8,250 nt of DNA from the NCBI GenBank assembly GCA_934101625.1, contig CAKORV010000038.1, positions 1-8,250 on the forward strand, given 5' to 3'. The DNA comes from an uncultured Bacilli bacterium (lineage in GTDB: Bacteria > Bacillota_I > Bacilli_A > RF39 > UBA660). The translations under genes and the position numbers were made by a program. How positions within the stretch are numbered: the first letter of the stretch is position 1; each line of letters starts with the position of its first letter. Below are positions 1-6,015 of the stretch, in pieces. Below the pieces are notes generated by a model. The model made no database searches. It was not told the origin of the DNA and saw only the letters and a program-made list of their open reading frames with translations.

Positions 1-249
1 AAACCAAACTCAGCATTAAGAAAATATGCTCGTGTAAGACTTTCAAATGGTTACGAAGTAACTTGCTATATTCCAGGTGAAGGACACAACTTACAAGAAC
101 ACAGTGTTGTACTTATAAGAGGTGGACGTGTTAAAGACTTAATCGGTGTAAGATATCATATCGTTCGTGGTACATTAGATACTGCTGGTATTGATAAAAG
201 ACGTCAAGGAAGAAGTAAATACGGTACTAAAAGACCAAAAAATAAATAA
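1..249 (+). CDS. rpsL: 30S ribosomal protein S12, 3' part
   Basis: The gene enters from the left edge in frame 1. The 82 visible residues begin KPNSALRKYARVRL, which is about residue 57 of the usual S12, and end TKRPKNK followed by TAA. S12 sits at the decoding centre of the 30S subunit and helps monitor codon-anticodon pairing. The GEGHNLQEHS and GGRVKDL-GVRYH-VRG blocks are diagnostic of the family. Lys87 and Asp88 (E. coli mature numbering) are kept, but the almost universal Pro90 is Ile here (codon ATC, 142-144). Changes at that proline alter streptomycin response and accuracy in E. coli. It is first in the str operon, 29 nt ahead of rpsG. Identity is certain; the N-terminal half lies outside the window. 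Confidence 0.98.
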   Translation, partial: KPNSALRKYARVRLSNGYEVTCYIPGEGHNLQEHSVVLIRGGRVKDLIGVRYHIVRGTLDTAGIDKRRQGRSKYGTKRPKNK

Positions 250-278
250 GTAAATAATAAACGAAAGGAGTGAAATAA

Positions 279-746
279 ATGCGTAAAAGACAAGCAGTTA
301 AAAGAGAAGTATTAGCAGATCCTATATATAATTCTAAAGTTGTTACTAAGTTAATTAACCGTATCATGTTAGATGGTAAAAAAGGTACTGCTGAAGAAAT
401 TCTACATAAGGCATTTGATATAGTAAAAGAAAAGACTGGTAGAGATCCACTTGAAGTATTTAATGAAGCATATAATAATATTCAACCTCAACTAGAAATT
501 AGAAGTAGACGTATTGGTGGTGGTAACTATCAAGTACCAGTTGAAGTTAGAGAAGAAAGAAAACAAACTTTAGCACTTCGTTGGTTAGTTCAATATGCTA
601 AGAACAGAAATGGTAAAGGTATGGCTGAAAAGCTTGCTGATGAAATCATTGATGCAGCTAATGGAACAGGTGGAGCTGTTAAAAAACGTGAAGACACACA
701 TAAGATGGCAGAAGCTAATAAAGCATATGCTCACTACAGATGGTAA
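279..746 (+). CDS. rpsG: 30S ribosomal protein S7
   Basis: This 155-residue protein has the normal length for bacterial S7, which nucleates assembly of the 30S head by binding the 3' major domain of 16S rRNA and lies near the E site. Recognisable blocks are DPIYNSKVVTKLINRIMLDGKK near the N-terminus, SRRIGGGNYQVPVEVR (about residues 76-91, the beta-hairpin region), LRWLVQYAK, and the C-terminal AVKKREDTHKMAEANKAYAHYRW. The start is set by GAAAGGAGTG about 7 nt upstream of ATG. It lies between rpsL and fusA (24-nt gap to fusA), as in the canonical str operon. In E. coli, S7 represses translation of this operon; no equivalent structure could be shown here. Confidence 0.98.
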   Translation: MRKRQAVKREVLADPIYNSKVVTKLINRIMLDGKKGTAEEILHKAFDIVKEKTGRDPLEVFNEAYNNIQPQLEIRSRRIGGGNYQVPVEVREERKQTLALRWLVQYAKNRNGKGMAEKLADEIIDAANGTGGAVKKREDTHKMAEANKAYAHYRW

Positions 747-770
747 TAATAAAGAAGGGAGAAATATAAT

Positions 771-2843
771 ATGGCACGTGATGTATCTTTAGATAAAATA
801 CGTAATATAGGAATAATGGCTCACATTGATGCCGGAAAAACTACATTTACTGAACGTGTTCTTTTCCATACAGGTATAACTCATAAAATTGGTGAAACTC
901 ATGATGGAGAATCACAAATGGACTGGATGGAACAAGAAAAAGAAAGAGGTATCACAATTACTAGTGCTGCTACTACTGCACACTGGAAAGGATACAGATT
1001 AAATATTATAGATACACCAGGACACGTAGACTTTACAATTGAAGTCTCTCGTAGTCTAAGAGTACTTGATGGTGCTATTGCACTTATAGATGCTCAAGCT
1101 GGTGTTGAAACTCAAACTGAACAAGTTTGGAGACAAGCTAATGAATGGAAAGTACCAAGAATGATATTCGCTAATAAAATGGATAAAATGGGTGCTAACT
1201 TTAAATTTAGCTTAGAAACAATTAAAGATAGACTAAGTGAAAAATCTGCTCCTATTGAATGGCCTATTGGTGCTGAAGATAACTTTAGTGGAATAATAGA
1301 CTTAGTAAGTATGAAAGCATATCATTATGATGGAGAACAACATGAAAATGCTACTGAAATAGAAATTCCTGCTGATCTTAAAGATATTGCTGAAGAAAAG
1401 CATATGGAATTAGTAGAAATGGTATCTATGTTTGATGATGCTTTAATGGAAAAATATTTAGAAGATGGAGAATTAACTGTAGAAGAAATTAAATCTGCAA
1501 TTAGAAAAGGTGTATTAGCTGGTGAATTTTACCCAGTATTATGTGGTACAGCTTTAGGAAATAAAGGTGTTAAATTAGCACTTGATGCAGTACTTGATTA
1601 CTTACCAGCTCCAACTGATATTCCTGCTATTAAAGGAATAGATATGAATGATAATCCTATTGAAAGAAAAGCAAGCGATAATGAACCATTCAGTGCACTT
1701 GCATTTAAGGTTATGAATGACCCATTTGTAGGAAACTTAACATTCTTCAGAGTATATTCTGGTACTCTAAAAAGTGGTAGTTATGTATACAATTCATCTA
1801 AAGGAGAAAAAGAAAGAATTGGACGTATATTACAAATGCATGCTAACCAAAGAAAAGAAATTACAGAAGTATATGCAGGAGAAATTGCTGCTGCTGTTGG
1901 ACTTAAAGACACATTTACAGGAGATACTTTATGTGATGAAAAACATCCAGTTATCCTTGAAAAAATGACTTTCCCAGAACCAGTTATTGAACTTGCAATT
2001 GAACCTAAATCAAAAGCAGATCAAGAAAAGATGAGTTTAGCTTTACAAAAATTAGCTAAAGAAGACCCATCATTCAGAGCTACTACTAACCATGAAACTG
2101 GCCAAACTATAATTGCCGGTATGGGTGAATTACACTTAGATGTATTAGTAGATAGAATGAGAAGAGAATTTGATGTTGAATGTAATACTGGTAAACCACA
2201 AGTTGCTTATCGTGAAACATTAACTCAAACTGCTGAATGTGAAGGTAAATACATTAAACAATCTGGTGGACGTGGACAATATGGTCACGTTTGGGTTAAA
2301 TTTGAACCTAATAAAGATAACGGATATGAATTCGTTGACGAGGTTGTTGGTGGTGTAGTACCACGTGAATATATTGGTGTAGTAGACAAAGGATTACAAG
2401 AAGCTTTAGAAGGCGGAGTACTAGCTGGATATCCAATGATAGATGTAAAATGTACATTATTTGATGGATCATATCATGATGTAGACTCTAACGAAATGGC
2501 ATTTAAGATTGCTGCTTCAATGGCATTAAAAGAAGCTAAGAATAAATGTAAACCTGTTATACTAGAACCTATAATGAAAGTTGATGTAGTTGTTCCAGAA
2601 GAATATATGGGAACAGTTATGGGAGACTTAACTAGTAGAAGAGGAAGACCACTTGGTAATGAATCAAGAGGAAAAGACTTACAAATCTCAGCAATGGTAC
2701 CTTTAGCTGAAATGTTCGGTTACATGACAGTATTAAGAAGTAATACTCAAGGTAGAGGACAATATCAAATGATATTCGATCATTATGAAGAAGTACCAAG
2801 AAATATACAAGAAGATATTATTAAGAAAAATAGTATACAATAA
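771..2843 (+). CDS. fusA: Elongation factor G
   Basis: A 690-residue translational GTPase of normal length, which catalyses translocation of tRNA and mRNA after peptide bond formation and, with RRF, ribosome recycling. The G domain shows G1 AHIDAGKTT (17-25), switch I ending at RGITI (59-63), G3 DTPGH (81-85) and G4 NKMD (135-138). The G' subdomain insert follows the G4 motif. Domain II starts near residue 300, and domains III-V follow, with GGRGQYGHVWVKFEP in domain IV, the domain IV tip loop around His569 (HDVDSNEMAFK), and EEYMGTVMGDLTSRRG in domain V. The ribosome binding site is GAAGGGAG. There is one EF-G here and no sign of a split or duplicated form. It is co-transcribed with rpsG and is separated from tuf by 85 nt. 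Confidence 0.99.
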   Translation: MARDVSLDKIRNIGIMAHIDAGKTTFTERVLFHTGITHKIGETHDGESQMDWMEQEKERGITITSAATTAHWKGYRLNIIDTPGHVDFTIEVSRSLRVLDGAIALIDAQAGVETQTEQVWRQANEWKVPRMIFANKMDKMGANFKFSLETIKDRLSEKSAPIEWPIGAEDNFSGIIDLVSMKAYHYDGEQHENATEIEIPADLKDIAEEKHMELVEMVSMFDDALMEKYLEDGELTVEEIKSAIRKGVLAGEFYPVLCGTALGNKGVKLALDAVLDYLPAPTDIPAIKGIDMNDNPIERKASDNEPFSALAFKVMNDPFVGNLTFFRVYSGTLKSGSYVYNSSKGEKERIGRILQMHANQRKEITEVYAGEIAAAVGLKDTFTGDTLCDEKHPVILEKMTFPEPVIELAIEPKSKADQEKMSLALQKLAKEDPSFRATTNHETGQTIIAGMGELHLDVLVDRMRREFDVECNTGKPQVAYRETLTQTAECEGKYIKQSGGRGQYGHVWVKFEPNKDNGYEFVDEVVGGVVPREYIGVVDKGLQEALEGGVLAGYPMIDVKCTLFDGSYHDVDSNEMAFKIAASMALKEAKNKCKPVILEPIMKVDVVVPEEYMGTVMGDLTSRRGRPLGNESRGKDLQISAMVPLAEMFGYMTVLRSNTQGRGQYQMIFDHYEEVPRNIQEDIIKKNSIQ

Positions 2844-2868
2844 ATTGTCATAAAATAGTTATTTAGAC

Positions 2869-2897
2869 TTGCAAAATAGGTAAGTTTTAGATAAAAT
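2869..2897 (+). promoter_or_regulatory. Probable internal promoter for tuf
   Basis: The fusA-tuf gap is 85 nt, much longer than the 24-29 nt between the other operon genes. It contains TTGCAA (2869-2874), a 17-bp spacer, and TAAAAT (2892-2897), ending about 31 nt before the tuf ATG. The -10 matches consensus at 5 of 6 positions and the -35 at 4 of 6. An extra tuf promoter would fit the higher dosage of EF-Tu relative to EF-G. This is inferred from sequence only; AT-rich DNA throws up such matches by chance. Confidence 0.4.
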
Positions 2898-2928
2898 TAA
2901 TATGTATAAATGAAAGGAGAAAATAAAA

Positions 2929-4098
2929 ATGGCAAGACAAAAATTTGATCGTTCAAAACCACATGTTAACATTGGTACAATTGGACACGTAGACCACGGT
3001 AAAACAACTTTAACTGCGGCTATTACAAAATTATTTGGTGAATTTGTAGATTATGCAGATATCGATAAAGCACCAGAAGAAAGAGAAAGAGGAATCACTA
3101 TTAATACAGCTCACGTTGAGTATGAAACTGAAAAACGTCACTATGCTCACGTTGACTGTCCAGGACACGCTGACTATGTTAAAAACATGATCACAGGTGC
3201 TGCTCAAATGGATGGAGCTATCCTAGTAGTTAGTGCTACAGATGGACCAATGCCTCAAACAAGAGAACACATCCTATTATCTAGACAAGTTGGTGTACCT
3301 AGAATGGTAGTATTCATCAATAAATGTGATATGGTTGATGATCCTGAACTTTTAGACTTAGTAGAAATGGAAGTTAGAGAATTATTAACTGAATATGGAT
3401 TTGATGGAGATAATACTCCAATCGTTAGAGGTTCTGCTCTTAAAGCTCTTGAAGGAGATCCTAAATATGAACAATCTATCAGAGACTTAATGGCTGCTGT
3501 TGATGAATGGATCGAAACTCCAGTAAGAGATAATGACAAACCATTCTTAATGAGTATTGAAGACGTATTCACTATCACAGGTCGTGGAACTGTTGTTACA
3601 GGACGTGTTGAAAGAGGTATATTAAAACTTAACGATGAAGTTGAAATCGTTGGTATTAAAGATACAAGAAAAACAGTTGTTACTGGTATCGAAATGTTCA
3701 GAAAATCACTTGATTTTGCTGAAGCTGGTGACAATGCTGGTGTATTACTTCGTGGTATCAACCGTGAAGATGTTGAAAGAGGACAAGTACTTGCTAAACC
3801 AGGTTCTGTTACACCTCATAAGAAGTTTAAAGCAGAAGTTTATGTTCTATCTAAAGAAGAAGGTGGAAGACATACTCCATTCTTCAGTAACTATAGACCA
3901 CAATTCTACTTCAGAACTACAGATGTTACTGGTGTAATTGAATTACCTGCTGGTGTTGAAATGGTTATGCCTGGAGACAATGTTTCTATGACAGTTGAAC
4001 TAATCACTAAGATTGCTATCGAAAACGGAACTCAATTCAGTATTCGTGAAGGTGGTAGAACAGTTGGTGCTGGTAAAGTAACTGAAATCATTGAATAA
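2929..4098 (+). CDS. tuf: Elongation factor Tu
   Basis: A 389-residue GTPase that delivers aminoacyl-tRNA to the ribosomal A site. Motifs are G1 GHVDHGKT (19-26), switch I end RGITI (54-58), G3 DCPGH (76-80), G4 NKCD (131-134) and G5 SAL (169-171). Domain II (RGTVVTGRVERG) and domain III (GGRTVGAGKV, the kirromycin-contact end) follow. It is five residues shorter than E. coli EF-Tu. The whole difference lies between the P-loop and DCPGH, in the variable segment before switch I (KLFGEFVDYADIDKAP, about residues 34-49), while every later motif keeps its spacing. The ribosome binding site GAAAGGAGA precedes ATG. It is the last gene of the str operon, with a strong terminator straight after it. 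Confidence 0.99.
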   Translation: MARQKFDRSKPHVNIGTIGHVDHGKTTLTAAITKLFGEFVDYADIDKAPEERERGITINTAHVEYETEKRHYAHVDCPGHADYVKNMITGAAQMDGAILVVSATDGPMPQTREHILLSRQVGVPRMVVFINKCDMVDDPELLDLVEMEVRELLTEYGFDGDNTPIVRGSALKALEGDPKYEQSIRDLMAAVDEWIETPVRDNDKPFLMSIEDVFTITGRGTVVTGRVERGILKLNDEVEIVGIKDTRKTVVTGIEMFRKSLDFAEAGDNAGVLLRGINREDVERGQVLAKPGSVTPHKKFKAEVYVLSKEEGGRHTPFFSNYRPQFYFRTTDVTGVIELPAGVEMVMPGDNVSMTVELITKIAIENGTQFSIREGGRTVGAGKVTEIIE

Positions 4099-4112
4099 TT
4101 AATTCAAAAAAT

Positions 4113-4135
4113 AAAATCCCTTCGGGGATTTTTTT
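4113..4135 (+). terminator. Rho-independent terminator of the str operon
   Basis: The stem AAAATCCC (4113-4120) pairs perfectly with GGGATTTT (4125-4132) across a TTCG loop closed by C-G, the exceptionally stable cUUCGg tetraloop. The T-run continues to 4135. It lies 14 nt after the tuf stop, so it ends the rpsL-rpsG-fusA-tuf transcript. Confidence 0.93.
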
Positions 4136-4160
4136 GTTTATAAAAAAGCTAAACAAAATG

Positions 4161-4214
4161 TGTACTATACAAAACTAGTAAAAAATGCATTTTTGTACAG
4201 TGTACTGTACAAAA
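4161..4214. promoter_or_regulatory. Operator-like inverted repeat with a 40-bp-spaced half copy
   Basis: TTTTGTACAG (4191-4200) and CTGTACAAAA (4205-4214) form a perfect 10-bp inverted repeat around TGTA. The right part, TGTACTGTACAAAA (4201-4214), recurs with a single change (A for G) as TGTACTATACAAAA at 4161-4174, exactly 40 bp upstream and so roughly on the same face of the helix. No T-run follows, so a terminator is unlikely. The arrangement resembles a two-site binding region for a dimeric regulator, but no intact gene is positioned to be its target; the nearest reading frame downstream is a decayed remnant. Function is inferred, and the protein that would bind is unknown. Confidence 0.4.
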
Positions 4215-4335
4215 TTTAAAATTATATTAATTTAAATAATAATGTAGTAAGTGATAAATAAAATGATGAAAAGATAATATAATATTATAACTTTTATTTT
4301 TGTTTGCAAAACTTTGTATTTATGTTGTTTTGTGA

Positions 4336-4505
4336 CAATATGGTTGTGAAGCTGAAAATCCTCATACAATTAAATATTTTCAAGTTACACAAACTCTTAA
4401 TGATGAACAAGTTAAAATGAGAGAATTGAGAAGTCTGGAAAATATATCTGATAATTATGAAAAATAATTTTAACTATGGATAAAATTGTAAAAAAAACAA
4501 AATAA
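4336..4505 (+). pseudogene. Decayed 3' end of an AAA+ ATPase/DUF4143-type gene
   Basis: From 4336 one frame reads QYGCEAENPHTIKYFQVTQ and continues TLNDEQVKMRELRSLENISDNYEK to a TAA at 4465. The pattern IKYFQV-(x)-L-DE-(x)-REL-SLE-I-DNY is typical of the C-terminal DUF4143 region of AAA_14-type ATP-binding proteins common in gut Firmicutes. After the stop, the overlapping frame from 4464 continues with the expected IILTMDKIVKKTK to TAA at 4503-4505. Loss of one A from the A-run at 4460-4464 therefore accounts for the break. Upstream there is an in-frame TGA at 4333, no credible start, and no ATPase domain, so it is truncated at the 5' end as well. Family assignment rests on memory of the motif. 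A short unrelated coding sequence is possible but less likely. Confidence 0.6.
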
Positions 4506-4525
4506 AAAAACATCATTTACGATGT
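4503..4525 (-). terminator. Terminator after rpmB
   Basis: Read on the minus strand just after the rpmB stop, ACATC (complement of 4521-4525) pairs with GATGT (complement of 4510-4514) across a six-base loop and is followed by an eight-T run (complement of 4503-4510). A G-T pair and two A-T pairs around one mismatch can lengthen the stem. The stem is short, but the position fits exactly. It overlaps the end of the pseudogene remnant. Confidence 0.6.
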
Positions 4526-4528
4526 CGT

Positions 4529-4690
4529 TTATTTTTCCATTGATCTAATTTCTTTAGTTGTCATTCTAACTTTTTTACCATCAACAGTTACAGTTTGAAG
4601 ATTAACCTTTTGAGTCTTTCTAGTAGCCTTTAAACTGAAAGGTCTATTATTACCACTCATATTTTTTCTATTTGATATATTTTTTGCCAT
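4529..4690 (-). CDS. rpmB: 50S ribosomal protein L28, short cysteine-free form
   Basis: A 53-residue basic protein beginning MAKNISNRKNMSGNNRPFSL. L28 binds 23S rRNA near the E site and is needed for late 50S assembly. The core SGNNR-(x)-S-(x)-KATRKTQKVNLQTVTVDGKKV corresponds to the family pattern TGNNRSHA...TKR...PNLQ.V.V.G. It is about nine residues shorter than the usual 62. Some L28 proteins carry zinc-binding cysteines; this one has none. The start is fixed by a perfect AAGGAGG (complement of 4699-4705) eight nt upstream of ATG. It stands alone, with its own promoter and terminator, divergent from nfo. Identity rests on the core pattern and the MAK start; the variable N-terminus keeps the assignment below certainty. 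Confidence 0.88.
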   Translation of the reverse strand: MAKNISNRKNMSGNNRPFSLKATRKTQKVNLQTVTVDGKKVRMTTKEIRSMEK

Positions 4691-4718
4691 TTTTTTTGCC
4701 TCCTTAAACTCTTCTAAT

Positions 4719-4747
4719 AATTTATCATAAAATGCTTTCTAAGTCAA
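4719..4747 (-). promoter_or_regulatory. Promoter of rpmB
   Basis: On the minus strand, TTGACT (complement of 4742-4747) is followed after 17 bp by TAAATT (complement of 4719-4724), about 28 nt ahead of the rpmB ATG. The -35 matches 5 of 6 and the -10 matches 4 of 6. It overlaps the zone expected to hold the -35 of the divergent nfo promoter. Confidence 0.5.
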
Positions 4748-4755
4748 TCTAAATT

Positions 4756-4764
4756 TGTTATAAT
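4756..4764 (+). promoter_or_regulatory. Extended -10 promoter of nfo
   Basis: TGT followed by a perfect TATAAT (4759-4764) forms an extended -10 element, with no good -35. The predicted start near 4771 gives a leader of only about 14 nt, just enough for the GGAGG ribosome binding site at 4774-4778 before ATG at 4785. It is back to back with the rpmB promoter. Confidence 0.6.
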
Positions 4765-4784
4765 TTAACTATTGGAGGTATTTT

Positions 4785-5672
4785 ATGTTATATATAGGTA
4801 GTCATACAAGTTTTTTAAAAGATAAAGGTTTACTAGGAGTAGTAGAAGAAAGTTTAAGTTATAATTCTAATATATTTATGTTTTATACAGGAAGTAATCA
4901 AAGCACATTAAGGTTTCCCATAAATAAAGAATTAACTAGTCGTGCTCATGAATTAATGATAGAAAATAATATAGATAAAACTAAGTGTATTGTACATGCT
5001 CCATTTATAATAAATCTTGCTAATAATACAAATGAAGAAAAATATAATTTTTATATAAATTTTTTAAAACAAGAATTAGATAGATGCATAGAATTAGATA
5101 TAAGAAATATGGTTTTACATCCAGGTAGTTATACAAGTTTAGATAGAAAAACAGGTATAAAAAATATTGCTAATGGACTTAACATTGCGTTAAAAAATAT
5201 TGATGGAGTAAATCTTTTATTAGAATATATGAGTGGTAAAGGAACAGAAGTAGGTAGTAGTTTAGAAGATTTAAGTAAGATATTAAATTTACTTGATAAA
5301 GATGTTTATGATAAAGTATTTATATGTTTAGATACATGTCATATAAATGATTCAGGAGTAGATATAGGAAAGTTTGATGAATTTTTAGATGAATTAGATA
5401 AGTTAATTGGTATAGATAAAATTAAATGTATTCATATAAATGATTCATATAATCCTATTGGATCACATAAAGATAGGCATGCTAATTTAGGATATGGTAC
5501 TATTGGTTTTGATAAATTAATAGATGTAATATATAATTCAAGATTAGATAACATACCTAAAATACTTGAAACACCATGGATAAATAGAAATGAAAAAAAT
5601 ACTTATGCTCCTTATAAGTATGAAATAGAAATGATAAGAGAAAAGAAGTTTATTGACTATATTAATCAATAA
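4785..5672 (+). CDS. nfo: Endonuclease IV (AP endonuclease)
   Basis: A 295-residue TIM-barrel enzyme of the Nfo/xylose-isomerase-like fold, which cuts the backbone 5' to abasic sites in base excision repair and also removes blocking 3' ends. All nine ligands of the three-zinc centre can be assigned: His71 (VHAPF), His112 (LHPGS), Glu147 (LEYMSGKG), Asp183 and His186 (CLDTCH), His217 (IHINDS), Asp230 and His232 (DRHANLG), and Glu262 (LETPW). Tyr follows Glu147 where many homologues have Asn or Thr. Length is normal. The start has GGAGG six nt upstream. It is monocistronic, divergent from rpmB, and overlaps the convergent small gene by 11 bp. Its mix of A-rich codons matches the neighbours, with no sign of transfer. 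Confidence 0.97.
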   Translation: MLYIGSHTSFLKDKGLLGVVEESLSYNSNIFMFYTGSNQSTLRFPINKELTSRAHELMIENNIDKTKCIVHAPFIINLANNTNEEKYNFYINFLKQELDRCIELDIRNMVLHPGSYTSLDRKTGIKNIANGLNIALKNIDGVNLLLEYMSGKGTEVGSSLEDLSKILNLLDKDVYDKVFICLDTCHINDSGVDIGKFDEFLDELDKLIGIDKIKCIHINDSYNPIGSHKDRHANLGYGTIGFDKLIDVIYNSRLDNIPKILETPWINRNEKNTYAPYKYEIEMIREKKFIDYINQ

Positions 5673-5679
5673 ACTTTTT
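5643..5679. terminator. Shared terminator embedded in two convergent 3' ends
   Basis: AAGTTTATTGA (5646-5656) and TCAATAAACTT (5666-5676) form a perfect 11-bp inverted repeat with a nine-base loop, extended by a G-T pair and two A-T pairs. On + it is followed by T's up to 5679; on - the A-rich left flank gives a poorer T-rich tail. The nfo stop codon lies in the right arm, and the stop of the convergent gene lies in the loop. It probably terminates nfo and may also act on the opposite strand. Confidence 0.65.
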
Positions 5680-5916
5680 ATATTCATTAAATAATTCTAA
5701 TAATTTATCATATGTACTAGGACTCATCATATTTTTTTTAGATTCTATGATTTCTAAACCATATCCATCTAAAATATCATCACAATTTTCTTTGATAGTA
5801 GTAACAAATAAATTAGCTTCTTCATCACTAATTTCTATTCCTTCATTTCTAGCAAAATTTTTAACTTTTTCTACATCCAACTTCATTGCATACATTTTAA
5901 TTAAACTTTTATTCAT
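5662..5916 (-). CDS. Small conserved-looking protein, possibly DUF2624-like
   Basis: An 84-residue acidic, probably all-helical cytoplasmic protein with no signal peptide or membrane segment. It starts MNKSLIKMYAMKLDVEKVKN and contains GIEISDEEANLFVTTIKEN, then a Pro-Ser-Thr-Tyr turn and a C-terminal helix ending in FNEYKKFID. I do not recognise it with certainty. The layout (a helix, 'gi-I-dee-A', a second helix, 'sp-ty-k---lf') recalls the DUF2624/YqfT family, whose Bacillus member sits beside nfo (yqfS), and nfo is the neighbour here too, though convergent. The ribosome binding site is the modest GGGTGAG just before ATG. Codon use matches real genes nearby, and the overlap with nfo is only 11 bp. 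No function can be claimed. Confidence 0.7.
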   Translation of the reverse strand: MNKSLIKMYAMKLDVEKVKNFARNEGIEISDEEANLFVTTIKENCDDILDGYGLEIIESKKNMMSPSTYDKLLELFNEYKKFID

Positions 5917-5980
5917 AACTCACCCATAATATAATATGTTATAGCTTAAAAAAATATATCATAAGTTTAAATGATTTTTA

Positions 5981-6009
5981 TTGACTATAGTACATTTATT
6001 CAATATTAT
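5981..6009 (+). promoter_or_regulatory. Promoter of the structured ncRNA
   Basis: TTGACT (5981-5986), an exact 17-bp spacer and TATTAT (6004-6009) match consensus at 5 of 6 in both boxes. The expected start, seven bases downstream, falls at about 6016, which is the first base of the closing stem of the RNA below. That coincidence of two independent signals raises confidence in both. Confidence 0.75.
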
Positions 6010-6015
6010 ATTTTC

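Noticed and set aside
595..1968. Open frames at 595-792 and 1774-1968
   Set aside because: Out-of-frame shadows of rpsG and fusA; the true frames are unmistakable.
3255..3761. A 168-codon open frame on the minus strand inside tuf
   Set aside because: It is a shadow of the tuf reading frame, is Ser/Thr/Ile-rich with no family resemblance, and has no ribosome binding site.
4333..4335. In-frame TGA in the ATPase remnant, possibly UGA read as Trp (Mollicutes code)
   Set aside because: All Trp codons in the intact genes are TGG and no TGA occurs in frame in any of them; decay of the remnant explains the TGA.
5747..5929. A 60-codon plus-strand frame opposite the small gene after nfo
   Set aside because: The minus-strand frame has a better start, length and acidic/helical composition; this one is its complement.
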